Shown: positions 25,490-35,237, counted from the stretch's first letter. The stretch: DNA of 44,112 nt from Hyphomicrobium_A sp964620915 (GCA_964620915.1 CAZUKP010000026.1:1-44112); one strand, 5' to 3'. Translations and numbers: made by a program. The notes: generated by a model from the letters alone, not told the origin.

Positions 25490-27064
25490 TCATAGGCACG
25501 GCGGAAGTTGTTCGTCCATCGGCCCGCGAAGGACCTGACGCACGGTGATGCATGCACGCCAGTGCCGGAGCTCTTCCCATGTCGGAAGTTCTGAGGAGTC
25601 CCATCCACCGCCCAGGGCTTTTACCAAATTGACGCTTGCAAGAAACTGCTCCTGACGTGTTGTCAGAGCCTTCTGCTCGTTGGTGAGCAGAATCTCTTGT
25701 GCCTGGACGACAGCCGTAAAGCCGATCGTTCCAGCGCGATACTCGGCAAGCGTTATGTCCAGCGCTTCGTCGGACAGTCTGACTGCATCATCCAGTACGT
25801 ACGCTTGTTCGGCCAAGATGCGCAGTGAGGAAAGCTGGTCTTCGACCTGTTGGAAGGCTGACAGTATGGTCTGGCGATAGTCTGCAACTGACTCATAGTA
25901 AGCCGCCACGGCCGATGCGACCTCCGCTCTCCTAAGACCGCCGTCGAATAGAATTTGTGCCGTGTTGACGCCAAAGGACCAGACTTGGTTGGCAATCGAC
26001 ACCGGAAAGGCCGACGTCCCAACGAATCCATAGCTGGCGTAGGAAAGAACGCCGCCGCCGAATCCAGCCAAGCTGATGTCCGGGAAATAGGCGGCCACTT
26101 CAACGCCGATCAGCGCGTTTTGTCCGGCGATGCGACGTTCGGCTGCGGCAATGTCGGGGCGCCGCTCGAGAAGCACAGAAGGAACGCTAAGCGGTGGAAC
26201 AGGCACGTCGCGCGCCAGAGATTCGGGCATCAGGGAGAATTCGGAGGGAGGCCGGCCGATCAAAACCGCGATTGCGTGTTCGTACTGGGCGCGCTGAACG
26301 CCGACATTGATTTCTAGGGCTTGGGCAGTGCGCAGCTGCGTCTTGGCCGTCACGACGTCGTACTTTGATACGGTGCCTTGACGGTATTTGGCTTCTGCGA
26401 TCTCAGTTGTCTCTTTGTAGCCGGCGACGGTTTCTCTGAGCAGGACGTGAAGCGTGTCGGATGCGCGCAAATTGAAATACGCTGCCGCCAGTTGTGCTTG
26501 GGCCAAGAGTTTGGCGCTCGCAAGATCCGCTGCGCTGGCTTGCGCGTTGGCGGCATCGCTCTCAATCGTGCGCCGTATCTTTCCCCACACGTCGAAGTCC
26601 CACGAGGCGGTCGTGTCTAGCGTGTATGTCGTTTCCTTCTTCGTTGTGCTACCCGTCGAGTCGTCAATCGTATTGCCTGCGGCCGGCCCCTCCCCCCACC
26701 GCGTTGGCGCGTAGTTCAAGCCGATGGTGGGGAATAAACTCGCTCGTCCTTGTTGCACGAGGGTGACCGATTTTCGGAACGCAGCCTCCGCACTGGCGAT
26801 GTTCTGGTTCGAAATCTCGACCTCCCACATCAGGGAGTTCAGCGTCGGGTCGTTGTAGATTGACCACCAATCGCCCCTGTCCGCCTCATCGCCGGGCGCT
26901 GCAATCTTCCAACCCGGCAATTCTTTATAATCGAGTGGGACTGGCGCGGTTGGCTGAATATAATCTGGACCGACGGCGCATGAGGCAAGCATCGCGCTAA
27001 CGAGCAATGCGAACGTCCTGAGTGCGGAGCGAGAAGTCAGGGACCTACGCTTGGCGAGAGGCAT
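25490..27064 (-). CDS. NodT-family outer membrane efflux lipoprotein
   Basis: A 524-residue TolC-like channel of the NodT/OprM class. The N-terminus is a lipoprotein signal (ALRTFALLVSAMLASC, with the lipobox Cys about residue 28), followed by AVGPDYIQPTAPVP, the family hallmark. Two repeated outer-membrane-factor halves follow (NIASAEAAFRKSVTLV and EVASAVAAYYESVADYR regions), with LLERRPDIAAAERRI between them. ATG at 27064 begins just before the signal, although the frame is open to 27148. It faces the second RND pump and probably forms its exit duct, and perhaps serves the first pump too. Confidence 0.92.
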   Translation of the reverse strand: MPLAKRRSLTSRSALRTFALLVSAMLASCAVGPDYIQPTAPVPLDYKELPGWKIAAPGDEADRGDWWSIYNDPTLNSLMWEVEISNQNIASAEAAFRKSVTLVQQGRASLFPTIGLNYAPTRWGEGPAAGNTIDDSTGSTTKKETTYTLDTTASWDFDVWGKIRRTIESDAANAQASAADLASAKLLAQAQLAAAYFNLRASDTLHVLLRETVAGYKETTEIAEAKYRQGTVSKYDVVTAKTQLRTAQALEINVGVQRAQYEHAIAVLIGRPPSEFSLMPESLARDVPVPPLSVPSVLLERRPDIAAAERRIAGQNALIGVEVAAYFPDISLAGFGGGVLSYASYGFVGTSAFPVSIANQVWSFGVNTAQILFDGGLRRAEVASAVAAYYESVADYRQTILSAFQQVEDQLSSLRILAEQAYVLDDAVRLSDEALDITLAEYRAGTIGFTAVVQAQEILLTNEQKALTTRQEQFLASVNLVKALGGGWDSSELPTWEELRHWRACITVRQVLRGPMDEQLPPCL

Positions 27065-27422
27065 CGTGAGCGCCGTTGACGACGCCCGAGTCGTTGAGCC
27101 CACCGTCGTCAGGTCGGCGACCTGGCACCGCGGCAGCGTAGCTCGCATCGAATCCCTTCGCGCTGTCCGGCTTTGCCGGATTGCAGCGGCCCCTCCATCG
27201 AGCGCTGTGCATGACTTATTCGCTCATCGTTCAGGGGTCCTTTGAACAGTGATTCTCCGGTTGGGTCACCGATTCGCAGCAGATACGCACTGTAAAATCG
27301 CTTGCTTATGGCTGGGTGATGCTGGCGACGATGGCGCAATTATCCACAGTCAAAGGAAAACGGTAGCGTATCCAAAGCATTTGACTTTGCCGCACATTGG
27401 ACGGTGACGCGTGCGCCCGGTG
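27065..27422. other. Intergenic region between nodT-like gene and tonB
   Basis: 358 bp without a convincing gene. It has to carry the promoter for the outer-membrane factor and the end of the heme operon. A perfect 15-bp palindrome TCCGGC-TTT-GCCGGA lies at 27166-27180 without a T tract. The ORFs here have poor composition. Nothing else was recognised. Confidence 0.5.
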
Positions 27423-28454
27423 TCAGCGGAAGTAGAAGGGGATCGAAAACCGCAGGTGTTCGGTTGAGACACCGGGAGGAGGCAGGCCAAATGGTGCTGC
27501 ACGACGCACCGCTTCGATAGCGGCGCGATCGAGGTGGGCGTTTCCCGATGATTGGGACAGGCGTGCAAATCCGAGTTCGCCGGAGTGCGTCACAGAAAAG
27601 GAAATGCGCGCGGTGCCGTGGTGACCTCTGCCGATCGGCTTGTTGCGGGCGACTTTGGCGCGGACGCGGGCGGCAAATCTGAGAACGCTGCCGCGGCTTG
27701 CCGAAACGCGGCCCGATGCACTGGCTTGGCCCGCGTTTGCTTTGGATGTCGCACCACCGGCCATTTGTGATGCGGACTGTTGCTGCTTCTTTTTCTCGGA
27801 GCGCTTCTTGGCTTCCTCCTGGAGTTCCGTCTCAGCGCGTTGGTCTTCCTCGGCTTTGAGCTCCTTAGCTTCTTCAACCTCGTCGATCTCGTCGGGCAAC
27901 TCTTCGGCCGCCGCGACCACATTATCGGCAGCCTCTGCTGAGCCGCTGATCACGCTGAGCGAGGGTTCAATCGCCTTCACTGGTTCTGGCAGGAAGTCTG
28001 TTGTCTCGATCACTTCGGGGGGCGGCTCTTTGACGAGCGGCAAGGGTTCGGGAACCGGCGTTGCTTCTGCGCTGCTAGATGGTGCTCCCCCGGGCAGCAT
28101 CGCGGCCGCAGACAAGGAGGACAGCGCCTCGGTCGGCTGTGAGAATGTTGCCTCCAGCACAAGCGTCTGGGTGGCTTCCAGACTCATGGCGTCCGTTTCC
28201 TCTGTCAGCACGCCGTACTCTGACACTGCGGCGTTCCACTCAAGCGCGGAAGCGGCAAGTGCTATGTGAAGTGAAAGCGATACAAGGATTGCGATCGCCA
28301 GCAGCTTTCTTGACGGCGGTGTTTGCTCGATATTGATAAGGGCGACCGCCTGCAACAGCTCGTGGGCTGCCTCGTTCCCGGCGTCTGACGAAGGCCCTGG
28401 ATCGGCGACCATCCCGCTTCGGGGAAGGGCGTGGTCTGCAGGGTCCTCGGCCAT
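27423..28454 (-). CDS. tonB: TonB energy-transducing protein
   Basis: A 343-residue TonB-family protein that couples the inner-membrane proton motive force to the heme receptor. One membrane helix lies near residues 50-70 (LLAIAILVSLSLHIALAASAL, with the SLHIAL His typical of TonB). A long Pro/Glu/Ala-rich periplasmic linker with a charged coiled part (EELPDEIDEVEEAKELKAEE) follows. The C-terminal domain has GTARISFSVTHSGELGFARL, SSGNAHLDRAAIEAVRRAAPFG and LRFSIPFYFR. I give the ATG at 28454; a GTG at 28490 overlapping the hutX stop (GTGA) is equally plausible. Last gene of the heme operon. Confidence 0.9.
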   Translation of the reverse strand: MAEDPADHALPRSGMVADPGPSSDAGNEAAHELLQAVALINIEQTPPSRKLLAIAILVSLSLHIALAASALEWNAAVSEYGVLTEETDAMSLEATQTLVLEATFSQPTEALSSLSAAAMLPGGAPSSSAEATPVPEPLPLVKEPPPEVIETTDFLPEPVKAIEPSLSVISGSAEAADNVVAAAEELPDEIDEVEEAKELKAEEDQRAETELQEEAKKRSEKKKQQQSASQMAGGATSKANAGQASASGRVSASRGSVLRFAARVRAKVARNKPIGRGHHGTARISFSVTHSGELGFARLSQSSGNAHLDRAAIEAVRRAAPFGLPPPGVSTEHLRFSIPFYFR

Positions 28455-28486
28455 GTTGTATCGAGGGTCGTAAGACAGTCGCGGCC

Positions 28487-29017
28487 TCACATGGTCGTTT
28501 GAAAGCGGCTGCGCAGCGCGGCAAATTTCCCGCATTGTTCGGGGATGAGCTCGCGCCCAGTGTTTCGCCGGACGAAGATCTTGAACATCGCTGCGCCCGC
28601 CTCGTTGAAAAAGTTTAGCGACAGTGACGGGCGGCCCATAAACGGCCGAGACAGGAAGGCAATGTGCTTGCAGTTGCTCGCGCGGATGTGTCCTCCAATG
28701 GCGCTATCGCCATGCACATTGTAGTAGCCGTGTTTGAAACTGCCGGTAGGCAGAGTGCCATGACATTCGAGCACGATGTCGGGCGTGTGCACGATGAACA
28801 GGATCTCGCCCCACTCCGCCACATCGTTGAGGACGTCAACAAAGTGTTCGCCTGACACGATGGTGCGCAACTCCGGCGGCAGGCTGCTCACGACCTCGAA
28901 GGTGCTGACACCATACTCGCGTGCGATTTGCTCAAGGATGCCGTCTTGGTCGCCTGCCATGCGCGCCGAAAGAGATGGCTGATCGGCGGCGTGTGCGGTG
29001 TCGGTCTGCAATTCCAT
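28487..29017 (-). CDS. hutX: Heme utilization carrier protein HutX/HugX family
   Basis: A 176-residue cytoplasmic heme-binding protein of the HutX/HuvX family, which traffics imported heme to a degrading enzyme. Family stretches are EIARE-like helix EQIAREYGVSTFEVVSSLP, GEHFVDVLNDVAEWGEILFIVHT, HGTLPTGSFKHGYYNVHG, and GHIRASNCKHIAFLSRPFMG ending in SLNFFNEAGAAMFKIFV. The ATG at 29017 begins the recognisable family sequence; the longer frame to 29197 is rejected. It lies between the monooxygenase and tonB in the same direction. Confidence 0.9.
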   Translation of the reverse strand: MELQTDTAHAADQPSLSARMAGDQDGILEQIAREYGVSTFEVVSSLPPELRTIVSGEHFVDVLNDVAEWGEILFIVHTPDIVLECHGTLPTGSFKHGYYNVHGDSAIGGHIRASNCKHIAFLSRPFMGRPSLSLNFFNEAGAAMFKIFVRRNTGRELIPEQCGKFAALRSRFQTTM

Positions 29018-29055
29018 GACTGCACTCCGGTCGAAGGTTGCTGGACTAGATGCCG

Positions 29056-29394
29056 CTACTCGGCGGCGACGGGCGACTTGTCGGCACGCTCTTCGGTGAG
29101 AACCGTAAACCCTTCGAACTCCGGGTGACCAAGGCAGAGCGGCTTGTTTGCGCCAGCACTTGAATGAACCTTGCGGAACTGTTCGGACTTGGTCCAAGCC
29201 TCGAAGTCCTCATAGGAGCGCCACATGGCATGCGACGAATAAAGGACGTGATCTTCGCGCTCGGGCCCTTTGAGCAAGTGGAACACAATGAAGCCGGCCA
29301 TTTCGTTGAGGTGGGATTCGCGCGTTAGCCAGACCTCCTCGAAGTCCTTTTCCGATCCCTTTTTCACCTTGAAACGATTCATCGCGATAAACAT
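29056..29394 (-). CDS. HmoA/IsdG-like heme-degrading monooxygenase (ABM fold)
   Basis: A 112-residue antibiotic-biosynthesis-monooxygenase-fold protein. It starts MFIAMNRFKVKKGSEKDFEEVW, followed by GFIVFHLLKGPEREDHVLYSSHAMWRSYEDFEAW, the pattern of HmoA/IsdG enzymes that open heme and release iron. His side chains near SSHAMW and HSSAGAN could contact heme. The ATG at 29394 has AAGGAGAG directly upstream, which rules out the longer frame. Its place between the heme receptor and HutX supports a role in heme breakdown. Gene symbols differ between species, so none is given. Confidence 0.85.
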   Translation of the reverse strand: MFIAMNRFKVKKGSEKDFEEVWLTRESHLNEMAGFIVFHLLKGPEREDHVLYSSHAMWRSYEDFEAWTKSEQFRKVHSSAGANKPLCLGHPEFEGFTVLTEERADKSPVAAE

Positions 29395-29550
29395 CACACT
29401 CTCCTTTGCTGCCGTTGGCCGCTCATTGCAGCACTCTTTAACGTGTTCATCGGCGACCCGCGAAGGCCGCCGATGATCTCTTCCAGATATTCGCCGCCGT
29501 CCAAATGGGGGACGTGGCATTACGTTTCTCCAATCAACCGCTGCGAAGGC

Positions 29551-31902
29551 TCAGAACTTGCCCTTGGCGCTGAGTAGAAATGTCCGGCCGCGCCCAAGCT
29601 CTCCGTCAAAGATGGGCGCAAAGCTGACGATCGGCGTCTCATCGGCCGGCGTGTAGGCAAGGTCGAACACGTTTGTGACGGTGAACCCGAGTTCAATGCC
29701 GTTGTCGAACTGGTAGTTCGAGAAGAGATCGAGCAGCTGATACGGTTCGGAGTTGGGGCCGTTGTCGATCCCCGCGACCGGATCGGTTCCCGTGAAGCCG
29801 GACGACACGAAGGTGCCGCGTGCTCCGACCGTCAGCTTTTGGTCAAAGAAGCGAAGCCCGCCGGTTATCGTCGCCACATGATCGGGAATGTAGGTGTATG
29901 CAGTGAGACCATTGGTCTGAGAGGGCAGGTTTGTATCGGTCCACGTGTAGCTGAACGAACCGAAGACATAGCCCGCGTCATAGGAGCCTTGCGTCTCGAT
30001 GCCCTGTACGAGTGACGTGCCAGGTACGTTGGCGAATATGAACTGCGGAACAAAACTCGGCGAAAGCCCCGCGAATTCTGCAACAATGTAGTCCTCCACG
30101 TTCATGCGAAAGTAGTCTGCCTTGAGGCGAATGCGATCGCCCTGAGTGAAGACGCTGTCCTCTTTGAAGTTTGCGCCGAACTCCCAGCCCTTTTGAATTT
30201 CCGGTTTCAGGAATGGGTTGGGGTAAAATTCGGTGAATGGTGAATTGCCCCCTCCGGGATGGCTGCCACCAAGAATGGCCTCGCTGATGGTCGGGGCACG
30301 CATGGACTCCGAGTAGGTCACGTAAGGCTGGAACCAATCGGTAGGGTCGGCCGAGAGCGTAACCTTGGGGTTCCAGCGGCTTTCTTCTTGATTCAGGTTG
30401 AGGAACCCAACGGGCAGGTTGAATGGATTGTTCGGCTGAGAGTCGAACACGCCCGAAAGCTCATAGCTGTCACGGCGCAGACCAGCGATGAGATCGAACA
30501 TTCCCATCGAGAACGTTGTTTGGGAGAACAACCCCTGAATGGTGCTGTCCCCGGTCGGGTTGACGCCGCCGCCGGCCGCTGGGTTGGCCGTATTGTAGTT
30601 CTGGGCGTCGTCGTGGAAATATTCGTAACCGTAGATTGCGCTCACTTGCAAAGCGCCCAGCTGGAAGTTGGACGTATTTGACGTGTCAAACCCCCAACCT
30701 TTGTCGACGAGATTTCGGCCGCTCGCGCTGCCAGACGCATTTGTGTCCCAGGCAGTGCCGTACGTGACGTGGACATCCGTACGGTAGCCGTTGAGTGCAA
30801 AGTTGATCAGATCATTGCCGGTGGGATGGTAGCGGTAATTCGCAGTCCAGGTCTTGGAGACTGCAGTCTGATTGTAGCCATTGGCCGCGAAATCGTTGTG
30901 ATAATAGACGCCGCCAAATTTCAATAGGTGCTCGTTGGTGGGCGTGATCTCGACTTTGAAAAGCCCAGACCACAAATCCTCATCAGTGAAGGGAACGACT
31001 TTACCATCGCCGTTCTCAAAGTTGTCGGGGTTACTTCTGCTGATGGCGCCGGCAACGCCAATGTAGCCACTGCGCGCAGCGGCAGCTGCCATCTCGGAGA
31101 ATCCGAGATTGTTGCTTCCCCAGGTCAGGCTGGTTATGGCGCCGACATCATTACCAGGCTTGATGATGTCTGAGACATCCAGCGTGCGAAAGTTGGCCGT
31201 ACCGGCAAGGGCACCAGCGCCAGCTGCTGTCGAGACAGGCCCCCGCTGGATTTCGATGCCCGCAAGAAGGGCCGGATCAATGTACGTGAAGCCACCTGCG
31301 TCATGCGTTGTAAACCGGAAGCTCTGACGAGCGCCGTCGATCGTCATATTGACGCGGCCTTGACCCTCAAAGCCGCGGATGTTGACGGCTACGCCTGGGT
31401 TCGTCACGCTTTCGCGCGTAAATGTACCCGGAGCCGAGCGGATGACGTTGTCGAGCCGGGCCTGACCGAAAGTGTCAATCTCCGCTTCGCCGATAAAGCT
31501 GACGCCGGCAGGAGTTTCGTAAGGAGCCTCGATTGCCGCCGCCTGACTGTTGGCGACCGCCTTCTCGGCGGCTGGTGCGGCGGCCTCAACGATAGGTTCG
31601 GGCGGTTGAGGTTCGGGGGAGACGGCAGGTGTGCTCGCAGCCTGGTATTCAGGTGTTTCGACCGTGACGCCGGGCAGCTCGGTCTCTGAATCCGACGGCG
31701 CTGCGTCCGTTTGGGTTTCCGCCTGCGCCTCCACCGGTACGTCGACGTCGCTTTGCGACTCTTGCTGTGCTGCTGCGCGATCCGACATCGCGAATGTAAT
31801 GAGTACTGCGCCAGCAAGGGCCACGCAGATTTTACTGTTTGTGTGAAGCGCTCGCGGCCAGAACGGCCAACTCGAACCGACTGCAACGCGATGTGCGGAC
31901 AT
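29551..31902 (-). CDS. TonB-dependent heme/hemoglobin receptor
   Basis: A 783-residue outer-membrane receptor importing heme. A signal peptide lies near residues 20-46 (ICVALAGAVLITFAMSDRAAA). An unusually long Pro/Glu/Ala-rich stretch (about residues 47-125) precedes the plug, which includes AGVSFIGEAEIDTFGQARLDNVIRSAPG and GVAVNIRGFEGQGRVNMTIDGARQ. The 22-strand barrel ends ...LLSAKGKF with terminal Phe. The heme-receptor FRAP/NPNL region appears as SMRAPTISEAI and YPNPFLKPE. ATG at 31902. It is transcribed leftward from the divergent promoter region at 31903-32208 and is followed by hmoA-like, hutX and tonB. Confidence 0.92.
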   Translation of the reverse strand: MSAHRVAVGSSWPFWPRALHTNSKICVALAGAVLITFAMSDRAAAQQESQSDVDVPVEAQAETQTDAAPSDSETELPGVTVETPEYQAASTPAVSPEPQPPEPIVEAAAPAAEKAVANSQAAAIEAPYETPAGVSFIGEAEIDTFGQARLDNVIRSAPGTFTRESVTNPGVAVNIRGFEGQGRVNMTIDGARQSFRFTTHDAGGFTYIDPALLAGIEIQRGPVSTAAGAGALAGTANFRTLDVSDIIKPGNDVGAITSLTWGSNNLGFSEMAAAAARSGYIGVAGAISRSNPDNFENGDGKVVPFTDEDLWSGLFKVEITPTNEHLLKFGGVYYHNDFAANGYNQTAVSKTWTANYRYHPTGNDLINFALNGYRTDVHVTYGTAWDTNASGSASGRNLVDKGWGFDTSNTSNFQLGALQVSAIYGYEYFHDDAQNYNTANPAAGGGVNPTGDSTIQGLFSQTTFSMGMFDLIAGLRRDSYELSGVFDSQPNNPFNLPVGFLNLNQEESRWNPKVTLSADPTDWFQPYVTYSESMRAPTISEAILGGSHPGGGNSPFTEFYPNPFLKPEIQKGWEFGANFKEDSVFTQGDRIRLKADYFRMNVEDYIVAEFAGLSPSFVPQFIFANVPGTSLVQGIETQGSYDAGYVFGSFSYTWTDTNLPSQTNGLTAYTYIPDHVATITGGLRFFDQKLTVGARGTFVSSGFTGTDPVAGIDNGPNSEPYQLLDLFSNYQFDNGIELGFTVTNVFDLAYTPADETPIVSFAPIFDGELGRGRTFLLSAKGKF

Positions 31903-32208
31903 GATGCACCAATCCCCCGAAATTCCCCTGGACTACGGGCTGGCTGGCTGATGCGCATTGCGCTGTAGCGGGCTTGCCTCCTCTTCGTGCCGCGCCTGCA
32001 CCTTGTCACGCAGCCTGCGGCGAAGAGCCCGGATGTTGACCGGACTTGTGGAGAGTAGAAATCTTGACTAGAAAAGTCAATAAAGAGCATTCGGGCGTGG
32101 CAGGCGCAATCGCCGCAGCTCCTTCCGTTGTCTCGATCTGTGGTTGGCAACTGCGCGGCGGTAGCGACACGGATAGCGGCACCGATCAAAACGGAGAACT
32201 CACAGTCG
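31903..32208. other. Divergent control region of the heme island
   Basis: 306 bp between the leftward receptor operon and rightward hemP-hmuTUV. The notable element is the palindrome at 32064-32080, described separately. On minus, TTGACT (32080-32075) is followed after 17 bp by TACTCT, a weak promoter toward the receptor. On plus, TTGACT (32064-32069) has no good -10 hexamer at the right distance. No gene recognised. Confidence 0.6.
32064..32080. promoter_or_regulatory. Iron-responsive operator (IRO-box-like palindrome)
   Basis: TTGACTAGAAAAGTCAA is a perfect 6-bp inverted repeat around 5 bases and contains TGA-N9-TCA, the published core of the rhizobial iron-responsive operator bound by RirA. 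TTGACT on each strand looks like a -35 element, so one bound repressor could block both divergent heme operons when iron is sufficient. The assignment to RirA is inference; the rirA gene is not in the window. Confidence 0.65.
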
Positions 32209-32397
32209 ATGAACACCGGCGCGCGGACGCCTCGCAACAACGTGGAAGGGGAAGCCCAGGCTGAAGAACGGCCTCAGCCTGTCCGCGTGCCCGTCAGTGC
32301 GATCTTGGGAGGCGGGCGCGAGGCAATCCTGGAGCACGACGGCCAGGAATACCGATTGCGCATTACGGCAAACGGCAAACTCATTCTCACAAAATAG
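32209..32397 (+). CDS. hemP: Hemin uptake protein HemP
   Basis: A 62-residue protein with the HemP signature at its end: AILEHDGQEYRLRITANGKLILTK. HemP proteins are small, usually encoded beside heme receptors or hmu genes; in some proteobacteria they act as activators of heme-uptake genes. The first 30 residues are polar and variable. I use the ATG at 32209; the frame is open from 32128, but those residues do not fit the family. It lies 11 bp before hmuT and is the first gene of the rightward heme operon. Confidence 0.88.
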   Translation: MNTGARTPRNNVEGEAQAEERPQPVRVPVSAILGGGREAILEHDGQEYRLRITANGKLILTK

Positions 32398-32408
32398 AGG
32401 ACCAGTAG

Positions 32409-33344
32409 ATGAAGCAACATGGGCTTCGGCCGGTATTGAGCGGGTTCGTGCTCGCTGCAGCGCTGTTGGGAATTCCAATAGGTGCGGTGGCCGATGGGGT
32501 GATCACCGATGCGTCCGGCCGGAAGGTTACGGTCAACGATACCTCGCGCATCGTTTCGATCGGGGGTGACGTCACGGAGATCCTCTATGCGCTCAAGGCC
32601 GATCCGAAAATCGTCGCTGTTGATACGACGAGCCAGTTCCCAGTCGACGCACTCAAGGAGAAGAAAAGTGTTGGTTACATGCGCGCCCTGTCTGCAGAAG
32701 GCGTGTTGTCGATGTCGCCGACGGTTATCCTCGCTTCGGAGGGCGCTGGGCCTCCCGAAACCATTGCACTGCTGAAAGAGTCCTCGATTCCTTACGCTGA
32801 AGTGCCAGAGGTAAACTCTCCCCAAGGCGTCGTAGACAAGATTCGCTTTATCGCCTCTGTCATCGGAACCGATGCGCAAGGAGAGGCGCTGGCAAAGAGC
32901 GTTGAAGACGACTTCGCGAAGCTGGCCGCACAGCGCTCAAAGATCACGAAACCGGTTCGCGCCCTCTTCGTTCTGTCCGTACAGAACGGGCGTGCGATTG
33001 TTGGCGGTGCGCAGACAAGCGCGGATGCCATGCTCCGCCTTGCGGGTGCGGACAATGCGGCCGACAACACCCACGGGTTCAAGCCGGTGGCGGATGAAGC
33101 CGTCATTGAGATTGCACCTGATGCGATTGTCACAATGAAGCACCGGGAAAACGGGATACCCTCCGATGCAATCCTTAGAATAAAAGGCCTGCAGGCAAGC
33201 CCAGCGGGACAGCAGAACCGCATCGTCGTGATGGACGGCGTATATCTGTTGAGCTTTGGGCCGCGTGCAGCACGTGCCGCTGGCGATCTGATGAAGGCTC
33301 TTTATCCAAACCTTAAACAGGCGCGCGTGGTGAGCGGTCAATGA
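32409..33344 (+). CDS. hmuT: Hemin ABC transporter periplasmic binding protein
   Basis: A 311-residue cluster A-II binding protein capturing heme in the periplasm. The signal peptide is MKQHGLRPVLSGFVLAAALLG to about residue 28. The mature protein has SRIVSIGGDVTEILYALKAD, VGYMRALSAEGVLSMSPTVILASEGAGPPE and VYLLSFGPRAARAAGDLM, the usual HmuT order. SD GAGGA precedes ATG 32409. The stop overlaps the hmuU ATG (ATGA). Confidence 0.93.
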   Translation: MKQHGLRPVLSGFVLAAALLGIPIGAVADGVITDASGRKVTVNDTSRIVSIGGDVTEILYALKADPKIVAVDTTSQFPVDALKEKKSVGYMRALSAEGVLSMSPTVILASEGAGPPETIALLKESSIPYAEVPEVNSPQGVVDKIRFIASVIGTDAQGEALAKSVEDDFAKLAAQRSKITKPVRALFVLSVQNGRAIVGGAQTSADAMLRLAGADNAADNTHGFKPVADEAVIEIAPDAIVTMKHRENGIPSDAILRIKGLQASPAGQQNRIVVMDGVYLLSFGPRAARAAGDLMKALYPNLKQARVVSGQ

Positions 33345-34432
33345 GCACGGCGGCCGTCCCTGGCGGCGTGGAGATCTCTGCGCGAACCCGCCGTCCGTCT
33401 GGCACGCATCTGTTGTTGGCATCTGTCGTATTGCTGGTTCTTGTTTGCCTTTTGTCGCTCGCGATCGGCCCGACGGGGATCACTTTAACGGCGCTGCCCA
33501 GAGTCATTTACGGGTTTGTCAGCACCACGTCCGACGCCGCGCTTGTGCGAGAGAAAATCGCACTTCTCGACATTCGACTGCCGCGCACTCTTATCGCGGT
33601 TTTTGTCGGTGCCAGCTTGGCGGTCGCGGGTGCGATGATGCAGGGCCTCTTTCGCAATCCGTTGGCCGATCCCGGTCTCATTGGCGTGTCAGCCGGCGCC
33701 GCACTGGCAGCGCTCGCAACCATTGCCCTGGGGAACGGGATTGCCGCGCCCTTACTGGAGCCGCTAGGCATCTATGCCATTCCAATTGCTGCGTTTGCTG
33801 GCGGCACCGTGTCAACGGCGATCCTCGTGGCAGTAGCCAGCCGTCATCGGCAATTGATGGTCGGAACCCTATTGCTTGCCGGAATTGCGCTAGGCGCATT
33901 TGCGGCCGCGCTCACTGGCCTGATCGCATTTGCCAGCGATGATCGCGCGTTGCGCGACTTGACGCTTTGGACGATGGGGAGCCTTGCGGGCGCGAGCTGG
34001 CAGAAGGTTCTTGCGATCCTCCCTTTTGTCGTGGCCGTGTCGTTGATCGTGCCACGGGTCATCCGCGGACTTAACGGATTTCTGCTTGGTGAGGCGGAGG
34101 CGTTTCATCTCGGCGTCAACGTTGAGAAAACCAAGCGCACTGTGATCGTTGCGACGGCCGCCGCGACGGGAGCTGCGGTCGCGGTATCGGGCATCATCGG
34201 TTTTGTGGGGATCGTCGTACCGCACATGGTGCGCATTGTCGCTGGGCCGGACCATCGCATTGTATTGCCGGGGAGTGCGCTGCTCGGTGCGATGCTCGTT
34301 GTCATGGCAGACATTATTGCCCGCATGATCGTCCGCCCTGCGGAGCTGCCGATAGGCATTGTTATGGCTGTCATTGGTGCTCCGGTCTTCCTGCATTTGA
34401 TCATAAAGCGCGGCATAGGCGGCATGGAGTAG
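33341..34432 (+). CDS. hmuU: Hemin ABC transporter permease
   Basis: A 363-residue FecCD-family permease with about ten membrane helices, forming the inner-membrane heme channel as a dimer. Family marks are RLPRTLIAVFVGASLAVAGAMMQGLFRNPLADPGLIGVS and GFVGIVVPHMVRIVAGPDHR. A cytoplasmic N-terminal extension of about 25 residues precedes the first helix. Start ATG 33341 overlaps the hmuT stop; hmuV follows after 4 bp. Confidence 0.93.
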   Translation: MSTAAVPGGVEISARTRRPSGTHLLLASVVLLVLVCLLSLAIGPTGITLTALPRVIYGFVSTTSDAALVREKIALLDIRLPRTLIAVFVGASLAVAGAMMQGLFRNPLADPGLIGVSAGAALAALATIALGNGIAAPLLEPLGIYAIPIAAFAGGTVSTAILVAVASRHRQLMVGTLLLAGIALGAFAAALTGLIAFASDDRALRDLTLWTMGSLAGASWQKVLAILPFVVAVSLIVPRVIRGLNGFLLGEAEAFHLGVNVEKTKRTVIVATAAATGAAVAVSGIIGFVGIVVPHMVRIVAGPDHRIVLPGSALLGAMLVVMADIIARMIVRPAELPIGIVMAVIGAPVFLHLIIKRGIGGME

Positions 34433-34436
34433 CGCC

Positions 34437-35237
<801 letters not shown>

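Noticed and set aside
27166..27180. TCCGGC-TTT-GCCGGA palindrome as terminator
   Set aside because: No T tract on either side; kept only as a note in the intergenic entry.
27640..28269. 209-codon Ser/Ala-rich plus-strand frame opposite tonB
   Set aside because: Low-complexity mirror of the TonB Pro/Glu linker, not a gene.
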